This document shows, in pieces, positions 1-9,052 of a stretch of 58,707 bases of DNA. The position numbers and the translations under genes were made by a program. Position 1 is the first letter of the stretch, and every line of letters starts with the position of its first letter. Source of the DNA: Bacillota bacterium (lineage in GTDB: Bacteria; Bacillota; Sulfobacillia; Sulfobacillales; JAIMBI01); the NCBI GenBank assembly GCA_021795575.1, contig JAJYPH010000003.1:1-58707 (forward strand). Reading direction: 5' to 3'. The notes beneath the pieces are model-generated. The model had not been told where the DNA came from. It ran no database searches and saw nothing but the letters and a program-made list of their open reading frames with translations.

Positions 1-35
1 CCGGCCGCGCCGGCGGCCTCCTTGTCCTGTGTCAC
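1..35 (-). CDS. Possible start of a truncated gene (perhaps uppS)
   Basis: Reading leftward, a GTG at 35 opens a frame that runs off the window edge (MTQDKEAAGAAG). A GGGTGG stretch lies about 6 nt upstream of the GTG. In many Bacillota the gene after frr is uppS, which would fit this position, but eleven codons cannot identify a product. The call rests on the start signal and on position only. Confidence 0.25.
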   Translation of the reverse strand, partial: MTQDKEAAGAA

Positions 36-72
36 TGCATCCACCCTGGGCCGCGTCCTCCTCCCCGGCGAG

Positions 73-270
73 TCACGCCCGAAACGCTGCCACCGTCACC
101 AGCCAGCCCGCCGCTCCCCTCCGTACGCGCACCACGCGCCACACCGGGTTGGCCAAGGGCCGAGCCGCCATGCCCGTACCCGTGGGCTCTACCGTCCATT
201 CCGCCGGAATGGCGCGACCAGCCAGCGCTTGGCCCAGCTGTGGCACGCGGTCATGGGTTGAGGAGATCAT
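73..270 (-). CDS. Doubtful 65-residue ORF after frr
   Basis: This frame starts inside the frr C-terminus and ends at 73. Its codons are GC-rich at third positions and it is arginine- and valine-rich near its end. No ribosome binding site is placed to serve a start after the frr stop. I recognise no family. The interval 1-250 otherwise holds no convincing gene, so this is either a small uncharacterised protein or spacer sequence. Confidence 0.2.
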   Translation of the reverse strand: MISSTHDRVPQLGQALAGRAIPAEWTVEPTGTGMAARPLANPVWRVVRVRRGAAGWLVTVAAFRA

Positions 271-802
271 GTTCTTTCGCGCTCGCCAGCTCTTCCAACT
301 GGTGCGTGTACCGGTCGGTTAGCTTCTGCAGCCGCTCCAAGAGGCGCCGACTGTCATCTTCCGGCAGGGTCTTGTCGGCCTTGATGACGTCCTGACTCTC
401 GCGCCGAACGTTGCGCAGCGACACCCGTTCATCCTCGAGCCGCCGCTTTAACTGCCGCACCAGGTCCCGACGGCGGTCCTCCGTGAGCGCCGGGACGGAA
501 AGCCGAATCAGCGACCCGTCCACCCGAATGCCAAGTCCCAGGTCCGCCTTCTGAATCGCCTTCTCGATGGCCGGCACCGCCCCCTTGTCGAACGGTTGCA
601 CCACCAGCAGTCGGGGCTCAGGAACCGCCACCTGGCCCAGGTGGGGCAGCGGCGTGGCCGTGCCGTAATAGTCCACCATGACCTTGTCCAGCAGGGCGGG
701 GTGTGCCCGCCCCGCCCGCATGCCCTGGAGCTCCCGCTGAAAAAACTCGATGGTGTGGGCCATTTTTTCCTCGGCGCCCGCGAGGCGGTCCGCCTCAGAC
801 AT
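251..802 (-). CDS. frr: Ribosome recycling factor
   Basis: Frr splits post-termination ribosomes together with EF-G. The 183-residue protein (the family is about 185) shows the typical start of helix 1 ([20 protein letters not shown]) and the conserved RRES/DVIK region near residue 130. The ATG at 802 is preferred over two ATGs just upstream because an AGGAG lies 9 nt before it. The gene overlaps the end of pyrH by 8 nt and is the last member of an rpsB-tsf-pyrH-frr operon, the usual bacterial order. Nothing is odd about the sequence. Confidence 0.95.
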   Translation of the reverse strand: MSEADRLAGAEEKMAHTIEFFQRELQGMRAGRAHPALLDKVMVDYYGTATPLPHLGQVAVPEPRLLVVQPFDKGAVPAIEKAIQKADLGLGIRVDGSLIRLSVPALTEDRRRDLVRQLKRRLEDERVSLRNVRRESQDVIKADKTLPEDDSRRLLERLQKLTDRYTHQLEELASAKEHDLLNP

Positions 803-1550
803 GCGCATCATCTCCTGATCCCACTAATGTGCCGATGCTCTCGCCCAAGATCACCTTGCGGATGTTGCCATACACGTTGAGATCAAAAATGACGATGGGG
901 ATGCGGTTGTCCATGCAGAGCGAAATGGCGGTGGCGTCCATCACCCGGAGATTCTGCTTCAGAACATCCAGATACGCGATTTCATCCAACAGCTTCGCGC
1001 CCGGATGCGTCCGGGGGTCTGCGTCAAACATGCCCGGCTCCTTGGTGGCTTTCAGCATGACGTCTGCTTCAATCTCGGCTGCCCGCAGCGCGGCCGTCGT
1101 GTCGGTGGAGAAGTAGGGGTTGCCATTGCCGGCCGCAAAGATCACCACCCGGCCCTGCTCCAGGTGCGCCAGCGCCTTGCGGCGGATGTACGGCTCCGCC
1201 ACCTCTTTCATTTCAATCGCCGTCTGCACGCGGACGGCCACGCCATGCTGTTCGAGGGCGTCCATGAGCGCCAGACCGTTCATGACCGTGGCCAGCATCC
1301 CGATGTAGTCCGCGGTGGCGCGGTCCATGCCCTGCGAGCTTCCCGCCAAACCCCGCCAGAAGTTGCCACCGCCGACGACCACCCCCACCTGCACCCCCAG
1401 CGCCAGCACCTCGGCAATCTGACGCGCCACACTGTCCACCGTGCCCGGATCGATGCCGAAGCCCGTTTGGCCGGCCAGCGCCTCCCCGGAAATTTTTAGC
1501 ACCACGCGCCGGTAACGGGGCCCGGTTCCCTCACGCCGTTCGTTCAGCAC
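795..1550 (-). CDS. pyrH: UMP kinase
   Basis: PyrH phosphorylates UMP to UDP in the cytoplasm. The 251-residue amino-acid-kinase fold protein carries the N-terminal KISGEAL motif (about residue 20), the glycine loop [11 protein letters not shown] (about 59), and the C-terminal [11 protein letters not shown] segment. It begins with GTG behind a GGGGGG stretch, lies 27 nt after tsf, and overlaps frr. The length is close to the usual 240; the extra residues are an N-terminal extension. Confidence 0.95.
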   Translation of the reverse strand: MLNERREGTGPRYRRVVLKISGEALAGQTGFGIDPGTVDSVARQIAEVLALGVQVGVVVGGGNFWRGLAGSSQGMDRATADYIGMLATVMNGLALMDALEQHGVAVRVQTAIEMKEVAEPYIRRKALAHLEQGRVVIFAAGNGNPYFSTDTTAALRAAEIEADVMLKATKEPGMFDADPRTHPGAKLLDEIAYLDVLKQNLRVMDATAISLCMDNRIPIVIFDLNVYGNIRKVILGESIGTLVGSGDDAHV

Positions 1551-1577
1551 GATGCCCCCCTCGCCCGTCGGACACTC

Positions 1578-2168
1578 TTAGAGTCCACGTTCAAAGCGCA
1601 CGAATCGGCGCACGCGCACGTGCTCGCCCAACCGCGCCGCCTGTTCCGCAATCGCATCCCCGACGGTCTGGTCCGCGTTCTTCAAAAACGCCTGCTCCAG
1701 AAGGCACTGCTCCTGATAAAATTTCTCCAGCCGCCCCGCCACCAGCTTCTCGGCAATGTGGGGCGGCTTGCCCGCCTCGGCCGCTTCCGCGGCCCACTGC
1801 GCGGACCGTTGGGCCACCTCGTCCGTGGGCACGGCGGTCCGCTCCACCCAGGTGGGCGCCATGGCGGCGATGTGCAGCGCGACATCGTGCACCAGCGACG
1901 CAAATTGATCGTTGCGCGCCACGAAGTCGGTCTCGCAGTTCACCTCGACCAGCACGCCGACACGACCGCCCGGGTGGATGTAGCTGTCCACCAACCCCTC
2001 CCGTGCGTCGCGGTCGGCCCGCTTCTTGGCGGCCAGCGCGCCCCGCTCCCGGAGCCACTCGATCGCCGCCTCGATGTTTCCCTCGGTCTCCTCCAGCGCC
2101 CGCTTGCACTCCATCATCCCCGCTCCGGTCATTTCCCGGAGCTCTTTGACCTGCTTCGCTGTCGTCAT
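1578..2168 (-). CDS. tsf: Elongation factor Ts
   Basis: EF-Ts is the guanine-nucleotide exchange factor for EF-Tu. The N-terminal UBA-like domain (VKELREMTGAGMMECKRAL) and the TDFVARN motif of the core are plain. At 196 residues this is the short form found in thermophiles, actinobacteria and several Bacillota, with one dimerisation module, not the roughly 290-residue form. The start at 2168 is chosen because GGAGG stands 5 nt upstream, whereas a more upstream in-frame ATG has no such signal. It follows rpsB by 34 nt. Confidence 0.95.
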   Translation of the reverse strand: MTTAKQVKELREMTGAGMMECKRALEETEGNIEAAIEWLRERGALAAKKRADRDAREGLVDSYIHPGGRVGVLVEVNCETDFVARNDQFASLVHDVALHIAAMAPTWVERTAVPTDEVAQRSAQWAAEAAEAGKPPHIAEKLVAGRLEKFYQEQCLLEQAFLKNADQTVGDAIAEQAARLGEHVRVRRFVRFERGL

Positions 2169-2202
2169 GCTGCCTCCATGCGCATCGTGTTCGAGCACGG
2201 GA

Positions 2203-2949
2203 TCACTCGGCCACCACGGCGGGCGTCACCACCACCGCCGGCGGCCGTGCGTCGGGCACGTCCGACTGCCCTTCCCGCCCCTCCAGGAGGGCATCGGCCA
2301 TCCGGGCCGTCAACAGGCGCACAGCGCGAATCGCGTCGTCGTTGCCGGGAATGAGGTAGTCGGCCTCGTCGGGGTCGCAGTTGGTGTCGACAATGGCCAC
2401 CACCGGTATGCCCATCTTGCGTGCTTCGGTCACGGCGATGTGCTCCTTGCGCGGGTCCACGACGAATACGGCCTGCGGCAAATCCCGCATACCCTCAATC
2501 CCACCCAAATATTTCTCGAGGCGGGTTTTTTCCCGCAACAGGGCGCTGACCTCTTTCTTAGGAAGCCGCTCCCACTGGCCGTCCATTTCCTGGTGCTTCA
2601 GGTCGGTCAGCCGGCGCACGCGCCGCTTGATCGTCGCAAAGTTGGTGAGCATGCCCCCGAGCCACCGCTGGTTGACGAAGTATTGCCCGCTCCGCTGGGA
2701 CTCTTCGCTGACGGCATCCTGGGCCTGCTTCTTCGTGCCGATGAACAGCACATGCCCCCCGTCGGCCCCCACCTCGCGCATAAACGCATAGGCTTCTTCC
2801 ACTTTGCGCACGGTCTTCTGAAGGTCAATAATGTAGATGCCGTTGCGCTCCGTAAAGATATACGGCTTCATTTTGGGATTCCAGCGGCGTGTTTGGTGAC
2901 CAAAGTGGACGCCGGCCTCCAACAACTGCTTCATCGAAATCACAGGCAT
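2203..2949 (-). CDS. rpsB: 30S ribosomal protein S2
   Basis: S2 is a structural protein of the small subunit that sits next to S1. The start at 2949 gives [20 protein letters not shown], the family's standard N-terminus, behind a GGAAGGAGAT ribosome binding site. The frame stays open another 67 codons upstream, but that stretch does not look like S2. The 248-residue protein carries the RWNPKM and WLGGMLTN motifs. It is the first gene of the rpsB-tsf-pyrH-frr operon, and a promoter-like element lies about 120 nt upstream. Confidence 0.96.
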   Translation of the reverse strand: MPVISMKQLLEAGVHFGHQTRRWNPKMKPYIFTERNGIYIIDLQKTVRKVEEAYAFMREVGADGGHVLFIGTKKQAQDAVSEESQRSGQYFVNQRWLGGMLTNFATIKRRVRRLTDLKHQEMDGQWERLPKKEVSALLREKTRLEKYLGGIEGMRDLPQAVFVVDPRKEHIAVTEARKMGIPVVAIVDTNCDPDEADYLIPGNDDAIRAVRLLTARMADALLEGREGQSDVPDARPPAVVVTPAVVAE

Positions 2950-3065
2950 GGTCCATCTCCTTCCGGTTGCTGCCGCCGCCGGTTCATCGCTCGGGTGACC
3001 TGCCGCGGCAGGCACCGGCCCGAAACTTCCCGGCGTGCGAAGTGCGTGGGCAGAACGCCCGGCGT

Positions 3066-3074
3066 AGTATAGCA
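3066..3074 (-). promoter_or_regulatory. Extended -10 promoter for rpsB operon
   Basis: On the minus strand the sequence TGCTATACT is an extended -10 box (TG-n-TATACT). The -35 region 17 nt upstream is a poor match, which extended -10 promoters tolerate. Transcription would start near 3059 and leave a leader of about 110 nt before rpsB, long enough for feedback control by S2. I could not see a defined S2-binding structure in it. Confidence 0.5.
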
Positions 3075-3557
3075 CAGCGCGCCCCAGCGCACCGACGCGC
3101 GTGACGGCCGGCGCTTGACACGTGCCCGCCTCATCGCAACATCTCGACACGATGCCGTCGGCCCGGTGTGGGCCACGGTGATGTCCGCGCGGGCATTCAA
3201 TGAGGACACGGCGCCGCCAGCGATGGCCAATCCGTGCTCATGAACGACCGGGGGAGGGCCCCGCCTGTCCTGCGGGCCGTGTCCGACGACGCGCGGCCCA
3301 CTGGGCGGGTGGGGGTCCCCGAGCCGGCCGGAATCGACGGCGGAATGCGCACCCGTTCACGGTGCCCCGTCACGGCTGGACCCCAACGTGGCCTCCGACG
3401 TGCGGACAGGGGCAACCGGGCGGATTCACCCGGTCGTCGCAGCCTGGTGGTGCGTGTCGGCTTGGGGAGTCCACGGTGGTCACGCGCCACGCGGCAGATG
3501 TCCCGGACACGGGCCCCCGGGTCCTGCATCCCGGGGATGCGCCCGGCTGAGCAGAGT
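3075..3557. other. Intergenic region with no supported gene
   Basis: This stretch separates the rpsB promoter from the 155-residue membrane protein gene. Several frames are open on both strands, as expected at this GC content, but none has a ribosome binding site or a recognisable protein pattern. A GCATCC/GGATGC inverted repeat at 3526-3540 could be part of a weak terminator for the minus-strand genes on the right. No known structured RNA (RNase P, 6S, SRP or tmRNA) was recognised. Confidence 0.5.
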
Positions 3558-4025
3558 TCAGTCTCTCGGCCGGCGCACCAGCCGCACGCGAACCGGCACC
3601 CACAGGTGTCCCCATCCCAACGACAGCCAGACCGCCGAGTGTCCCAACCAGGCATTCCCCGCCCGCAGCACGGCGGGCTCGGGCGCCCGTCCACGGGAGG
3701 ACGCCCCCAACTGCCGCGCCACGGCGGCCTCCACCCGAGCGTCCACACCCGCGGCCACCCGGCGCACCACACCCGGCGGCACCCGAACCGCGATGCCGTC
3801 CACGGTGAGCGGCGTGGTGCGAATGACGTCCAGCACGGTGCCCCGGATGCTGCCGGCGGCCGCCCTCGCTACCACGGGCACCCAGCCACGCGCGGCCCCA
3901 GGGCCTGGGGGCGCCACCGCCACGGCCACCGGGCCCATGAGCCAAACGGCCAGCACCACGGCCGTCTCCAGGGCCAAGAGCCCAGCCGCGCCCAGCACCA
4001 GCCCCTGCACCAATGACCGTTTCAC
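3558..4025 (-). CDS. Hypothetical single-pass membrane protein
   Basis: The family is not recognised. The 155-residue protein begins with two basic residues and then a hydrophobic helix (about 5-38), a likely signal anchor, followed by an alanine- and valine-rich domain that would be extracytoplasmic. The GTG start at 4025 follows a GGAGGAAG ribosome binding site, which supports a real gene. It lies 60 nt after the 115-residue membrane protein gene and may end the hflX-miaB transcription unit. Confidence 0.55.
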   Translation of the reverse strand: MKRSLVQGLVLGAAGLLALETAVVLAVWLMGPVAVAVAPPGPGAARGWVPVVARAAAGSIRGTVLDVIRTTPLTVDGIAVRVPPGVVRRVAAGVDARVEAAVARQLGASSRGRAPEPAVLRAGNAWLGHSAVWLSLGWGHLWVPVRVRLVRRPRD

Positions 4026-4085
4026 CGTCTTCCTCCACCGGCAGTGTATCCGGCGATGGCCGTTCCATGCAGGCTAGCGGGCCGC

Positions 4086-4433
4086 TCAAGTCGACGCGTC
4101 CGGAGCGTCTGACGGCGGACCGGGGGCGGGCATCTCTTGGGCGCTGTGGGCCTGGGGGGTCGGCGGCGGTGCCGGCCGACGTGGCTCCGACGCCACCATG
4201 CCGTACACTGCACCGATGTAGAGTCCCGCCATCGCGGCCTTGTCCAGTCCGCTGCCCGGCGACCACACCACCACCGCCACCGAGGCGATGATGCCCAGTA
4301 AAAACAGGGCGGCCCGGGCCACCTCGTTCAGGTAGCGGAGGCGTCGCGACCGGGCCTTGATGAGCCGACCGGCGGCCGCACCCAGCGCGGTCGTGAGCGC
4401 AATCACCAGCACGTGGCCGATGGTGAGACTCAT
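4086..4433 (-). CDS. Hypothetical two-helix membrane protein
   Basis: The family is not recognised. The 115-residue protein has a hydrophobic helix at about 5-23, a basic cytoplasmic-type loop (LIKARSRRLRYLNE), a second helix at about 41-58, a third weaker hydrophobic patch near 68-80, and a proline-rich tail. The ATG follows AAGGAGG with 6 nt spacing. It lies 25 nt after miaB, so co-transcription is likely. A small membrane protein here could be a spore or cell-envelope protein, but nothing in the sequence proves it. Confidence 0.6.
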   Translation of the reverse strand: MSLTIGHVLVIALTTALGAAAGRLIKARSRRLRYLNEVARAALFLLGIIASVAVVVWSPGSGLDKAAMAGLYIGAVYGMVASEPRRPAPPPTPQAHSAQEMPAPGPPSDAPDAST

Positions 4434-4458
4434 GGCGGCCTCCTTCGCGACGGCTTCG

Positions 4459-5859
4459 CTAAAGCGCCAGCGGGACCGGCACGCGCGCGGTGCGTTCTGG
4501 CAACGGGGCCGACACGGGATCGCCCGTGCGCTCCGCCGTCAGGAAAAACGTTCGCGCTCCGGTGATGCGCACGGGCACAAACCGGTGCGTGAGGTCCACC
4601 CCGGCCTCGCGCGGGAGCAGGATGACTTTGTTCGTTCCTGATCGGGCTGCCCACACGTTGGGATCTTTCCGGCTGAGCCCTTCCACCAGTACCAGGTCTG
4701 ACCGGCCGACCCATGCCTGGTTCTTTTCCAGGCTGATCCGATACTGCAGCGCCATCAGACGGTTCAGCCGGTCTTTCTTGAGCATCTCGGGAACGGGATT
4801 GCGCCCCTCCCACCGCGCCGCCGGCGTGCCGGCACGCGGTGAGTAGATAAAGGTGAACGCGGTGTCAAACCCCACCTCCTCCATCAGGGAGAGCGTATCG
4901 GCAAAGTCCTCGTCCGTCTCCCCGGGAAATCCCACGATCACATCGGTGGTCAGCACGGCGTCGGGGATGGCTTGACGCACGCGGCCCACCAGGTCCAGAT
5001 ACTGCTCGCGCGTATACTTGCGGTTCATCTTTTTGAGCACCGCCGAGCTGCCGGACTGCACCGGCAAATGAACGTGCCGGGTCACCTTGCGACTGGCGGC
5101 GATCGTGTCAATCAGCTTTTGAGAAAAATCTTTGGGGTGGCTCGTGAGGTACCGGAGCCAGCGCACCCCGTCGAGAGGCTCCAGCGCCGCCAAGAGGTCG
5201 GCCAAATCCAGGGCGGGGTCAAGGTCATGGCCATACGAGTTCACGTTTTGGCCCAGCACCGTCACGTCCTGATATCCCTCCGCCGCCAGCGCCCGCACCT
5301 CCGCCACGATGTCGTCAATCGATCGGCTTTGCTCCCGGCCACGGGTAAACGGCACAATGCAATACGTGCAAAACTTGTCGCACCCGTAGATGATATTGAC
5401 GAAGGCGCTGGCCCCGTCGGCCCGGCGGGACGGGAGATTCGGCTGCACCTCGGGCGACGCCTCCCAGACGTCCACCACCATCTCGCGGCTGCCCGCCGCC
5501 CGCTCCAGCAGCTCTGGCAGCTGATGCAGGTTGTGGGTGCCAAACACCACGTCGACGTGCGGCGCGTGGCGCTTCAGCCACGCGATGGTGCCGGGCTCCT
5601 GGGCCATGCACCCGGCAAAGGCCACCGTGAGGTCCGGCCGATCGTGCTTCATCGCCTTTAAGCCGCCGATGTAGCCAAACGCGTGGTCCTCGGCCGAGCC
5701 GCGCACCGCGCAGGTGTTGACCACCACCAGATCCGCGTCGGCGTCGCCGTGCGCGCGCTCGTAGCCCATCTCCTCCAGCTGGCCCGCCATGATCTCGGAG
5801 TCGCGCACGTTCATTTGGCAGCCAAACGTACGGATGTGGTAGCGCGGGGCCGTGGCCAT
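4459..5859 (-). CDS. miaB: tRNA-2-methylthio-N6-isopentenyladenosine synthase
   Basis: MiaB is a radical-SAM methylthiotransferase that adds the 2-methylthio group to i6A37 of tRNAs. The 466-residue protein has the N-terminal UPF0004 domain with its cluster cysteines (FGCQMN, NTCAVRG, FAGCMAQ), the radical-SAM motif CDKFCTYC near residue 157, and a C-terminal TRAM domain. The length is normal. Its start has a GGGAGGAGGG ribosome binding site. It sits 51 nt after hflX on the same strand; tRNA modification and HflX genes often neighbour each other. Confidence 0.95.
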   Translation of the reverse strand: MATAPRYHIRTFGCQMNVRDSEIMAGQLEEMGYERAHGDADADLVVVNTCAVRGSAEDHAFGYIGGLKAMKHDRPDLTVAFAGCMAQEPGTIAWLKRHAPHVDVVFGTHNLHQLPELLERAAGSREMVVDVWEASPEVQPNLPSRRADGASAFVNIIYGCDKFCTYCIVPFTRGREQSRSIDDIVAEVRALAAEGYQDVTVLGQNVNSYGHDLDPALDLADLLAALEPLDGVRWLRYLTSHPKDFSQKLIDTIAASRKVTRHVHLPVQSGSSAVLKKMNRKYTREQYLDLVGRVRQAIPDAVLTTDVIVGFPGETDEDFADTLSLMEEVGFDTAFTFIYSPRAGTPAARWEGRNPVPEMLKKDRLNRLMALQYRISLEKNQAWVGRSDLVLVEGLSRKDPNVWAARSGTNKVILLPREAGVDLTHRFVPVRITGARTFFLTAERTGDPVSAPLPERTARVPVPLAL

Positions 5860-5910
5860 GCGGATCCCTCCTCCCTGTCTGTCGCTGTCTCGTCCTCGCC
5901 AAGAGCACGG

Positions 5911-7197
5911 TCATCGGGCGGCGTCGCCCTCCAGCGTATCACGGGCGTCCAGCACCGCATCGGCTTGACCGACGCGCCGAGCCACGCGGTTGACGATCGC
6001 TGCAGGGGCGCTGAAGCGTACTAGGTAGCCTGTGTCCGTGAGGCGCTGGTCCAGGATGTCGCCTTCCGCGCGGATCCACCCCAGCACCTCGCCGGCCGCC
6101 CACGGGACGGCCAGCTCCACGGGCGGACGGGCCTGACGAAGCCGGTCCGTGAGACGGGCCACCAGCCCGGCTTGGTTCCAGCCGGTTTCGGCGGACACCG
6201 GCACGCCCCGCGGCCGCTGGCCCGGTGGCACCCGATCCCACTGGTTTTCCACCAGAACCCGGGGAATCGCGGCGGCGCCCACCTCCGCCAGGACCTCCTC
6301 CACCACCGCTTCCTGTCGGGCGCCATCCCGGGAGGCATCAACCACCACCGCCAGCAGGTCAGCCTCGCGCACTTCGTCCAGGGTGGACTTGAAGGCCGCC
6401 ACCAGCGCGTGGGGCAGGCGGCGGACGAATCCCACCGTATCCACCAGCAGCACCGGCCCGAAGCCGGCCAGATGCACGCGCCGCACCCCCGGATCCAACG
6501 TGGCAAACAGCTGATCCTCCACCAGCGCCCCCCGCCGGGTCAGCAGCCGGAACAACGACGACTTGCCCACATTGGTGTAGCCGACCAGCGCCACCGTGGG
6601 CACCAACCCGGTCGAGCGGCGCTCCCGCCGCACCCGGCGCTCCAGCTCGACGCGTGACAGCTCGGCGCCCAGCGCAGCTAGCCGCTGCCGCACGCGTCGG
6701 CGATCAATTTCCAGCCGGGTTTCGCCGGGCCCCCGCGTGCCAATGCCGCCACCCGTCCGCGAGAGCCCCTGCTGCCGGGCGGCCAGCCGTGGCAGCCGGT
6801 AGGTGAGCTGGGCCATTTCCACCTGCAGGCGGCCCTCCCGGCTGTTGGCGCGTCGACTGAAAATATCCAAAATCAGTTCGGTGCGGTCAATCACCCGGCA
6901 TTCGAACTCGGTCTCCCACTCGCGGGCCCACCGCGGGGTGAGCTCGTCCGCCCAAATCACCAGGTTGAGGTGGTCGGCGGCCACCCGGTCCCGCACGGCC
7001 GCCAGCGTCCCCCGCCCGACAGGACCCCCGCCCTCGCGCGGTTTCAGCCATGTGTCCACCACCACGGCCCCCGCGCTCCGCGCCAGCGCCGCCAGCTCGG
7101 CCATGTCTTCGGCGGCCTGCGCCTGCGCCGCCCCCGCGCCGCGCTTGTCGTAGCTGCCCAGGAGGAGCGCCCGCTCCGCCGGTAGCTCTCTGCCCAT
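5911..7197 (-). CDS. hflX: HflX ribosome-associated GTPase
   Basis: HflX binds the 50S subunit, splits stalled ribosomes and hydrolyses GTP. The 428-residue protein has the HflX N-terminal domain, the glycine-rich linker (GGIGTRGPGETRLE, near 148-161), a G domain with P-loop GYTNVGKSS and G3 DTVGF, and a C-terminal extension. GGAAGGGGG precedes the ATG. It lies 16 nt after the TPR lipoprotein gene and 51 nt before miaB. Confidence 0.94.
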   Translation of the reverse strand: MGRELPAERALLLGSYDKRGAGAAQAQAAEDMAELAALARSAGAVVVDTWLKPREGGGPVGRGTLAAVRDRVAADHLNLVIWADELTPRWAREWETEFECRVIDRTELILDIFSRRANSREGRLQVEMAQLTYRLPRLAARQQGLSRTGGGIGTRGPGETRLEIDRRRVRQRLAALGAELSRVELERRVRRERRSTGLVPTVALVGYTNVGKSSLFRLLTRRGALVEDQLFATLDPGVRRVHLAGFGPVLLVDTVGFVRRLPHALVAAFKSTLDEVREADLLAVVVDASRDGARQEAVVEEVLAEVGAAAIPRVLVENQWDRVPPGQRPRGVPVSAETGWNQAGLVARLTDRLRQARPPVELAVPWAAGEVLGWIRAEGDILDQRLTDTGYLVRFSAPAAIVNRVARRVGQADAVLDARDTLEGDAAR

Positions 7198-7213
7198 CGT
7201 GCACCCCCTTCCG

Positions 7214-7960
7214 TCAGGACCCGCGCAGCGTGGTCAACAGCACCACCGCTGGCCCGCCGGCGGGATCAAGGGCGAGGGCCGTCCCCGCGTCCCTCCGTGC
7301 GCGAGCCAGGTTGTGCAGGGCCCGCTCGGACTGTGCGGCGTCGTACCATGGCTGCCACCACCCCGGGCTCACCCGCACGGCGGCGCGGAAGAAGCCCAGG
7401 GCCGCGGCCGGCTGGTGCTCGGCCAGCAGCAGCCGGCCCCATTCATCGTAGGTCGCCCCTTCGGGGCCGCCCAGCACCTCCGCGCGACGCAGATCCCGCT
7501 CCGCGGCGGGCCACTCGGCACGCGCCACCGCCACGGCCGCCAGACCATCCCAGGCTAGCCAATCCGCCGGATGACGCCGGGTGGCATTCCCGTAAGCCAC
7601 ACCGGCCGCACTCCACTGGCCCGCCTGCAGGGCTAACAGGCCCACATTGTCCTCCAACGTCGCGGACCCCGGGGCGAGCCGGAGCGCGTGGGTCGCCAGG
7701 GCCAGCGCGGTGCGGGGGTGGCCCAGCGCGTCCATGATCTGGGCGAGCCGCACATAGGCGGCCGACGAGCCGGGATCGCGCGCCACCACCTGTTCCTGGT
7801 CATACGCGGCGCGGGTCAGGTCAAATCGGGCGCGCTGCCACCGCTGGCCGCCGGCGGCCGCAAACCGGCTCGCCGCCGCCGGCGGTGTGACTCGCCCACA
7901 CCCCGCGATGAGCAGAGCCACCCCGGCCAGTCCCAGCCACCACGCCACTCCTGTGCGCAA
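7214..7960 (-). CDS. TPR-repeat lipoprotein
   Basis: The precursor has a hydrophobic signal ending in LLIAGC, with Cys21 as the likely lipidated residue, so the protein should be anchored outside the membrane. The remaining 225 residues form several tetratricopeptide-type helical pairs (for example AYVRLAQIMDALGHPRTALA and the following units), a scaffold for protein binding. It starts with TTG behind GGTGAGGC, 3 nt after the NUDIX stop, and precedes hflX by 16 nt. The specific partner is unknown. Confidence 0.75.
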   Translation of the reverse strand: MRTGVAWWLGLAGVALLIAGCGRVTPPAAASRFAAAGGQRWQRARFDLTRAAYDQEQVVARDPGSSAAYVRLAQIMDALGHPRTALALATHALRLAPGSATLEDNVGLLALQAGQWSAAGVAYGNATRRHPADWLAWDGLAAVAVARAEWPAAERDLRRAEVLGGPEGATYDEWGRLLLAEHQPAAALGFFRAAVRVSPGWWQPWYDAAQSERALHNLARARRDAGTALALDPAGGPAVVLLTTLRGS

Positions 7961-7963
7961 GCC

Positions 7964-8401
7964 TCACCATCCTAAAAACGCGCGAACGCCCGGGTCCCGG
8001 ACACACTGGGCCATCCCCGGGGCCAGCGGCAGCCCCTCCACGCCCTCTGCCGACACCCAACGGGCCTCCCCCGCATCCGTGCCGGCGCGGAGGCATCCGC
8101 CGCCGGCCCATTCACAGGCCATGTCCACCACCACAAAATGATGCGCGGTGCCACCCCGTTCATCCGTCTGCCGTAGTTCCCCGACAAAAAGTGGTGCCCC
8201 GGCCGTCACGGCGAGCCCCGTTTCTTCGGCCGCTTCGCGCTCCGCGCCGCCGCCCAGCGTCTCGGCCCACTCCAAATGTCCCCCGGGGAAGGCCCATGTG
8301 CCTTCATAGGGCGCCTGGCCCCTGCGCACCAGCACCGTGCGCCCCGCGCCATCGCGAATGACCGCTGCCACGCCCACCTGGGGGCGCGGCGCGGTGGTCA
8401 A
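7964..8401 (-). CDS. NUDIX hydrolase
   Basis: The 145-residue protein contains a complete Nudix box between about residues 38 and 60 (GHLEWAETLGGGAEREAAEE followed by TGL), the Mg-binding and catalytic signature of nucleoside-diphosphate-X hydrolases. It resembles the MutT/ADP-ribose pyrophosphatase group, but the substrate cannot be read from sequence. The start codon is TTG and overlaps the stop of the upstream small gene (TTGA), so translation is coupled. Confidence 0.85.
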   Translation of the reverse strand: MTTAPRPQVGVAAVIRDGAGRTVLVRRGQAPYEGTWAFPGGHLEWAETLGGGAEREAAEETGLAVTAGAPLFVGELRQTDERGGTAHHFVVVDMACEWAGGGCLRAGTDAGEARWVSAEGVEGLPLAPGMAQCVRDPGVRAFLGW

Positions 8402-8595
8402 CGGCGCTCCTCGGCCGCTGCGGTGTCGTAGACGGACAACTCGTGTCCGTCGTCCCGCAGACGCAGGCCGAACGCCAGGCCCCGGTCAGACAGCACCTGA
8501 TTTAAAAATGTTACGACGTGACTGGGTTCAAAGCTTTCGAACCAGCGCGTGCCAAGCACGCGCAGGGCATCGTGGTCTGCCCGCACTTCCGTCAT
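8398..8595 (-). CDS. DUF4264 (YpmA-like) small protein
   Basis: Starting at the ATG at 8595 (AAAGGCGGG upstream) gives 65 residues. The core (VVTFLNQVLSDRGLAFGLRL) matches what I know of the Bacillus YpmA family, a short conserved protein of unknown function. A longer frame reaches 8763, but the added part is a low-complexity artefact. The gene overlaps the NUDIX start and heads the co-directional run to miaB. Confidence 0.7.
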   Translation of the reverse strand: MTEVRADHDALRVLGTRWFESFEPSHVVTFLNQVLSDRGLAFGLRLRDDGHELSVYDTAAAEERR

Positions 8596-8791
8596 TGGAC
8601 AACCCGCCTTTCGAGCCGCTCGCCTCGTCAGGGCGCTGCCGCCTACGCCGATTATGGGATTTTCGGGCGGCGGCGTCCACCCAGTGGCCGCAGCACCAGC
8701 AACCGGACAGCCGACGACGGCACCCGGCGGGCACACTAGACCCGGTGGCCATCGCGCTGCCAAAACACCGCACTCAGGGGAGGTGGCGACC

Positions 8792-9022
8792 GTGGCTCAG
8801 TGGACGAGCGGCACGACGTTGCTGCCGGACCAAGTGCGCGACCGGTTCAAGTACGAAGTGGCCGGGGAGCTCGGCCTGTTGGACGACATCGAGACCAAGG
8901 GCTGGGCGGACATGCCCACGCGGGATCTCGGACGCATCGGCGGGGCGATTGGGGGCAACATGGTGAAGGTGCTGATTCGCCAAGCCGAAGAGGCGCTGGC
9001 TGCCGGGGCCGACACGCCATAA
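8792..9022 (+). CDS. Alpha/beta-type small acid-soluble spore protein
   Basis: SASPs coat spore DNA and protect it from UV and heat; germination protease later degrades them. The 76-residue protein has both family signatures: FKYEVAGELGL (residues 19-29), including the E-V-A-x-E germination-protease site, and GRIGGAIGGNMVKVLI near the end. The GTG at 8792 follows AGGGGAGGT. Between the two motifs is a longer acidic linker (DDIETKGWADMPTRDL) than in Bacillus, as in thermophilic deep-branching spore formers. Expression should depend on sigma-G, though no clear promoter was found. Confidence 0.85.
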   Translation: MAQWTSGTTLLPDQVRDRFKYEVAGELGLLDDIETKGWADMPTRDLGRIGGAIGGNMVKVLIRQAEEALAAGADTP

Positions 9023-9052
9023 CGCGGATGAAGGGTCGGGCCCCCCGACCCT

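Noticed and set aside
3075..3557. Structured RNA (RNase P, 6S, SRP or tmRNA) in the large gap upstream of rpsB
   Set aside because: None of the conserved sequence cores could be found on either strand.
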